Assembly: GCA_002914845.1 (NCBI GenBank)
Contig: JXTC01000109.1
Location: forward strand, 807,718 to 871,717
Direction of reading: 5' to 3'
DNA length: 64,000 nt
From: Trema orientale
Lineage: Eukaryota; Streptophyta; Magnoliopsida; Rosales; Cannabaceae
The translations under genes and the position numbers were made by a program. The notes beneath the pieces were generated by a model. That model ran no database searches. It had not been told where the DNA came from and saw nothing but the letters and a program-made list of their open reading frames with translations. Shown here in pieces: positions 59,183 to 64,000 of the stretch; the stretch's first letter is position 1; every line of letters begins with the position of its first letter.

Positions 59183-59608
59183 AATTAGCTGTATATCACT
59201 TTTTTTTCCTCATTAATTAAATCTACCACTATATCACTTTTTTAAAATGAATTCTTGATGAATTCTTGACGAATTCTTGACGATCTTGATGGACTCTTGA
59301 ACAATTCTTGACGTCAGCAGCACTCTTGACGGATTCTTGATGAATTTTTTACGGATTCTTGACGATCTTGATGTATTCTTGATGGATTCTTGATATTGGC
59401 GGCAATCTTGACGGGTTCTTGATGAATTCTTGACAATCTTGACGGATTCTTAGCGAATTCTTGACAGATTCTTGACGTCAGTGGTAATCTTGATGGATTC
59501 TTAACGGATTCCTGACAGATTCTTGATTAATTCCCTCCCAGAAGTGGTAGAATATAATAGTGGTGGTAAATTTAGTTAAACATTTAAAAAAAGTGATAAT
59601 TGTCTACT
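59183..59608. mobile_element. TIR element with GATTCTTGACG array
   Basis: The left end TATCACTTTTTTTTCCTC..ATTAAATCTACCACTATAT and the reverse complement of the right end TATCACTTTTTTTAAATG..CTAAATTTACCACCACTATTAT are imperfect inverted repeats. Between them (about 59252-59528) about 20 variants of a roughly 12-bp unit GGATTCTTGACG follow one another, broken by two CAGCAGC/GGCGGC-type spacers and ACGTCAG. It is non-coding in every frame. Confidence 0.65.
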
Positions 59609-60036
59609 TAACCCGTTTTTCAAACAGCGATCCAAAATCCGACCATTTAGCTTAAAAACCCATAGTCTATTGAGCCACCATCAATACCGTTGAAATCCAG
59701 TGCCACTGAAAATACCCCTGGTTTATGCACCAATACTCTCTACTCAGACGATTGAGGACCTCCGTCTTCTATCCCTCACTTTCCCTATCACGCTAACTCA
59801 AATCCTCTTTCTAAAGTGATTAAATAATATTCTTTATTTTATGCAATATATGAGTAGTAAAGTATTGAATGAGAACTCTAATTATCTATCAATTGTAAAT
59901 ATTATAAATTTTATGAGAATAAAACCATTAATAAAATTTAAATAAAAACTAATGTATAAAGTATAAACGTATCAATTTTGGCCACGTTATGAAATGCATA
60001 CATATTGAGATTTCTAAATAATAGTAATATTGTTAA
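59609..60036. other. Intergenic, no gene recognised
   Basis: AT-rich DNA, nothing supported. Confidence 0.35.
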
Positions 60037-61291
60037 GAGCATCTCCAACGAGAGTACTCCAACAGTCCAACTCATGCCAATGTTATATATTTAGCATATC
60101 TTTTAGTATTGTCAAAAAATATGTCTCTAGTATATTATATATAACATAATTTTTAGCACAAGTTATATGTTGAGTTAAATATAACACAAAGAATAATATA
60201 TTTTAAATTTTAGCATGTATATAAATTTATGATATTGTCATCGCAGCATGTGTGTAAATTTATGATATTGGCATTGTAGTACGTGTTTAAATTTACAATA
60301 TTGTCATTATTTTGAAAATATGAAATATGTATACATTTCACAATGTGGCCAAAGTTGATATGTTTAAAAATCTTTTTTTTTCTTTAATTCAAATTTTGCT
60401 TACAATTTTATTCTTACTAAATTTATATAAATTAGAAGTCATCACTACTTTGCTACTCACATATTTCATAAAACAAAGAACATTATTCACATACTTTATA
60501 AGTGTGATGAAATTTTTATGATTAATAACTAGATGACAAAATAATAAGATTTTATAGTAGAAAACATAGATTTTGTAAATAAAAAAATAGTAAAATATGA
60601 AATAGAATTATTTTTTAGCATGCATACTTTTGAGTAAAATATAAAAAATGTGTGCTAAATATTGCTATCTCCTGTACATTATGCTAAAAAATGGTATTTA
60701 ATATTAAATTAAGTACGACATGCCAAATTTAGCATGCACTTTTTGAGTGTTGCTCCAATGTATTCATGCTAAAAGAAATGCTATTATGTATTTTATATAT
60801 TTTTTTACTATCAGCTCTTATTGGTTTATTATCCAATTATTCATCATAAAAATTAACTTTCATCTACCAATTTACAATTATTCATGTTTTACATTAATGA
60901 AAAAATTGGTCAATGCAAAAAAATTATAAATAAAATTTTATTCTCCTAATATTTCAAAAAAGAAATTTATTCTCCTATTAATTCTTATTGATTGTAATTT
61001 AGTAAGGATAAATTTGTAAATAAAATTTAATGAAAGAATATATATGCATACATTGAATTTTGGTAGTATTATGAAATATATGAATATTTTACATCTAAAA
61101 TAGTGTTAATATTGTAAATAATATCATACGCTAAAATTTAGCATATGCTATTCTTTGTGCTATATTCGGCACAACAAATAGCACATGCTAAAAATTATGT
61201 CAAATATAGCACACCATTACAGAGCCATTCTTTAGCCAAATGCTATAATTTAGCATTGGTATGCAATTTAGCATGTCCATTGAAGATGCTC
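60037..61291. mobile_element. MITE-like element or cluster (GAGCATCTCCAA ends)
   Basis: GAGCATCTCCAACGAGAGTA at 60037 and TCCATTGAAGATGCTC ending at 61291 are imperfect inverted repeats of the common plant GAGCATCTCC type. The interior is AT-rich with dozens of TTTAGCATG/CATGCTAAA units. Further copies of the same motif (AATGGAGATAGTC near 61340, GACCATCTCCAGTG near 61444) suggest nested or neighbouring copies. The superfamily and target duplication are unclear. Confidence 0.5.
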
Positions 61292-62274
61292 AGGTCATGC
61301 TAAATTTAAGTTTAGTACATTATTTTTAGCATGAATGCAATGGAGATAGTCTGAAGTTAAAACTAAATATAACATGCCACTAGATACACATTTTTTGGCT
61401 AAATGCTAAAATTTAGCATTGGCACGTATATAGCACACTTGTTGGACCATCTCCAGTGCATTTATGCCAAAAAAAAAAAAAAAGAAACTGCTAATCTTAA
61501 ATTCAGCATGATTATGCCAAATTTAATATGTATTTTTTGAATTTTGTTCTAGTGTATACATGCAAAAACAAACATAGTACATTTTACATTTTAAACATTA
61601 ATTTTATATTTAAAGACTAAAGTGCCCTAATTAATTGTGCAGATGTGCACCTTGAGTGAATAAAAGACTAAAGTACTCCTAATTAGCTTATTAGAAATGT
61701 TTAAAGAAACAATTATTTTGTTTTTTTTTTTGTTTGTATTTTACATTTAAACTAAAAAAACTAATTAAAAATAATTTTAAAATGCATATTACTGTTTGAA
61801 TTTTGAAACATTTTTAAGTAACTAGTGAAGGGAAATTTGGTCTTTTTACTATTAAATTCATTTAATAATTAGCTTGCATAAGATAGACATTTGCAGATAT
61901 TTAAAATATTAGGGTATTAACTAGCAAAAATTAGAAATTAAGTTAGTTTTTATAAAATAATCAAAAGTCATTGTATATTTGTGTTATTATCCATTTTTAT
62001 ATAGATAAATTTGATACATGTATAATCACATATTTCATAAAACAAAGAAAATGACATAATAACAAGTGAGCAGAAATCATGGAAAATCATTCACAAATAG
62101 TAAGTGAAGTGGAGTTTTTACGATTAGTAATTTGATGTTAAAATAATAAGTGTTAATAGTAGGGAAAATATTTGTTAAATAAAAATAGCATTTAAATATA
62201 GAAGTAACTATTTTTTTTACCACGAACGCATTGGAATAAAAGAGAAATTAAGTTAAATATGTACAAAATTATGT
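61292..62274. other. Intergenic, AT-rich, MITE fragments only
   Basis: Contains the partial GAGCATCTCC-family pieces at 61330-61475 and an A-tract. No gene was found. Confidence 0.4.
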
Positions 62275-63337
62275 GGAATTTGGGGCGTATGCTCCCTTCA
62301 ATAAATATTTGAAATATATGCATATACTCATTCAAAATGACTAAAATACCCTTGATAATTTTGACCATCTATCTATGCCTAAAGACCCAATCGACCGCAA
62401 GCTTTCACTAAAAATAACTAAATAAATAAGAAGAACAAAACAAAAAGAAAAAGAATCGTTCATCTTTGTCTGCTAAAAAAGAATCCTTCCTCCATCTCCA
62501 TCTTTGTCTACTTCTATGGTAGAATCAAAAGGAGAATGAAAATGAAAGAATGACCACACATTTGAAATGCAAACTGTCAGAAAATAATAAAAAATTAGAC
62601 TTCTTGATATCCGAAAAAACACGTTGAAATGCCATCAAAGACTTCTTAAATTCCATCAAAAATGAAAAACCATGAAAATGTCATCAAAACGTCATCGAAA
62701 ATTGGGCGAAATGATGTCGAAACAAAAATTATCGAAATTATATTGGGACACTGTCGAACGTCCATCGAAATTTAATTGAACCTTCATCGATTGGTTTCGA
62801 CAGCCTTTGATATAAATTCGATTAGTTTCGACAGCCTTTGATGGAGATTTGATTGGTTTCGACAAAATTCGATGGAGATTCAACGATTTTCGATTGGCTT
62901 TGATCCTTTTCGATGGAGATTTCAATGGAAATTTCGATGGAAAAAAATGTCACTCGTTATCGATTCTTAGAGCGAGGATAGATGCTGAGAGACTGGAGTT
63001 ATGTTTAAGGGAAGAAAAAAAGCAGTTAGAGAGAGGGAGAAAGAGAGAGATGGAGGTTCTTGGAGAAGAGGGGGGCGTAAAGGGTTGTGGAGGAAGAAGA
63101 GAAACTAATGGTGAGCTTTAATGCAGCTGAGAGATTCAGAGGGCTCACCATTTTTTATTCTCCGTGAAGAAAAAAAGAGGGTTTATTCTATAATGGGAAT
63201 GAGGGTAAGGGTGAGAAGATGAAAGAGTGAAGCGAGAGACTTATAAAGAGAAAAGGGCATAGTTTTTCTAGGGACATTTTTGCTAATAAACATATTTTTC
63301 TCATATTTTTTCTGAGGAGTATATACCCCAAATTCTG
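62275..63337. mobile_element. Probable TIR element with TCGATGGA/TTTCGA array
   Basis: GGAATTTGGGGCGTATGCTCC at the left and, inverted, AGAATTTGGGGTATATACTCC at the right form imperfect terminal repeats. The centre (about 62640-62960) carries a degenerate array of TTGGTTTCGACAGCCTTTGA, GATGGAGATTTGATTGG and TCGAAATT units. The right part has a TATA-like CTTTATAAGTC on the minus strand followed by an ATG at about 63154 and a pyrimidine-rich stretch. No transposase is seen. Confidence 0.5.
63032..63154 (-). pseudogene. Gene-start-like stub in the right part of the TIR element
   Basis: On the minus strand a TATA-like TTTATAAG (about 63239-63246) precedes an ATG (63154) that opens about 40 codons, MVSPLNLSAALKLTIS onward, Ser/Leu-rich, ending at a stop near 63032 as the array begins. 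It resembles a decayed first exon. The product is not recognised. Confidence 0.25.
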
Positions 63338-64000
63338 TATATTATCATGCGTATTTCTCCTAATTTCTTGAATAAAACTCAAAAATTATATAATGCATAG
63401 GGAATGGTCTAATAATCGATTAATTATAATATTTAGTCGAGTAAAGCATACTATAAAACTAGGCAAGGAAACATCCTCGAGTCTTCTAATCACGTGCAAA
63501 TCGTTGTTATTCTAAATTAATAATATTCTTTCTCTGCAGCCGACAATCCAAAGCAATATTCAATGCAATTTAACTGACAATGTACCTAAATAAACTAATT
63601 TTAAGCGAGTTGGGACTGTTGGATCGCAACAACTTTTCTACAAAAGAAGAGACTTTGGTTCAGAAAGCTCAAAAAATCTTGTCTTTATCATCATAAAACT
63701 AGAATTAAAAGATTAAAAAAAAACCCAATTTTTAAATGAATAGGTGTCTCGGATACGAGCAATTTGATTATTTTTCACCATTTTGTAATGAAGTAAACAT
63801 GTGCAATGTCTGGGAAAAGCAAACTCTTCATTGTTTAATACGCTAATTGTACCACAAACGGCCGGAGGGAAACATCCTCGATCATTCATTCTCTCCACTC
63901 CACCACGTGTAGAGCACATATATAAATATATTTTTCCTAACAGGCACTGTTTCTTTGCGTTTTTGTTTTTAACTTTTTTTTTTTTGTTCAAGGAGGTTGG
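63338..64000. other. Intergenic, no gene recognised
   Basis: AT-rich sequence to the end of the window. A 92-codon minus frame (63713-63991) is lysine-rich at its start and has no recognisable homology. A CACCACGTGTAGAG element at about 63901 contains a CACGTG core with no gene attached inside the window. Confidence 0.35.

Noticed and set aside
59252-59528. CRISPR-like array
   Set aside because: The units are degenerate, about 12 bp and without spacers of constant length, and the host is a plant.

Overview
This is nuclear DNA from a flowering plant, almost certainly a eudicot. It is AT-rich, its genes have GT-AG introns, and the proteins are plant families (chloroplast TIC21, a plant reticulon, a plant bifunctional TH2, an LRR receptor-like kinase). 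Between them lies a dense layer of small transposons, LTR remnants and microsatellites. There is one assembly gap of Ns (30309-30682). No species can be named from the sequence alone.

Six protein-coding genes can be modelled with exon boundaries that keep the reading frame: a SASA/SGNH carbohydrate esterase (2797-4186, -), an LRR-III receptor-like kinase (12624-16068, -), a TH2-type TENA plus HAD protein (31024-33540, +), TIC21 (40021-42477, +), a reticulon-like RTNLB protein (47451-49196, -) and a PRKRIP1-type nuclear protein (53808-56227, -). A 56-codon ORF (58642-58812, -) is possible but unproven. The genes are unrelated single loci with no shared pathway.

Region by region: 1-12.6 kb holds the esterase and a run of mobile elements (tRNA-derived SINE, foldback MITEs, a GTCGA-rich element, two hAT MITEs). 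From 12.6 to 16.1 kb is the receptor kinase, and 16.1-21.8 kb shows no gene. From 21.8 to 27.3 kb is minus-strand LTR-retrotransposon sequence. From 27.3 to 35 kb is a TH2 tandem duplication: a 5'-truncated pseudogene split by a solo LTR with a 5-bp target duplication, the gap, the intact-frame TH2 gene, and a third copy of its 3' flank. From 36.1 to 39.4 kb is a 3.3-kb Mutator-like element filled with TTGAC/GTCAA units, followed by TIC21. From 42.5 to 47 kb are tandem repeats and two diverged LTR copies in opposite orientation. From 49.4 to 52.1 kb are MITEs, one of them split by a second copy of the GTCGA-rich element. From 57 to 63.4 kb are more terminal-inverted-repeat elements.

The main observations are four. 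The single intact-frame TH2 gene has lost the DxD nucleophile and another conserved Asp of its phosphatase half. Its 5' leader is open in frame with no ATG and could encode a non-AUG organellar presequence. TIC21 intron 2 carries a duplicated decoy acceptor plus the start of exon 3. Finally, several unrelated inverted-repeat elements here share one architecture: terminal inverted repeats around an array of short, degenerate, partly palindromic units, in two cases next to an apparent gene-start stub.
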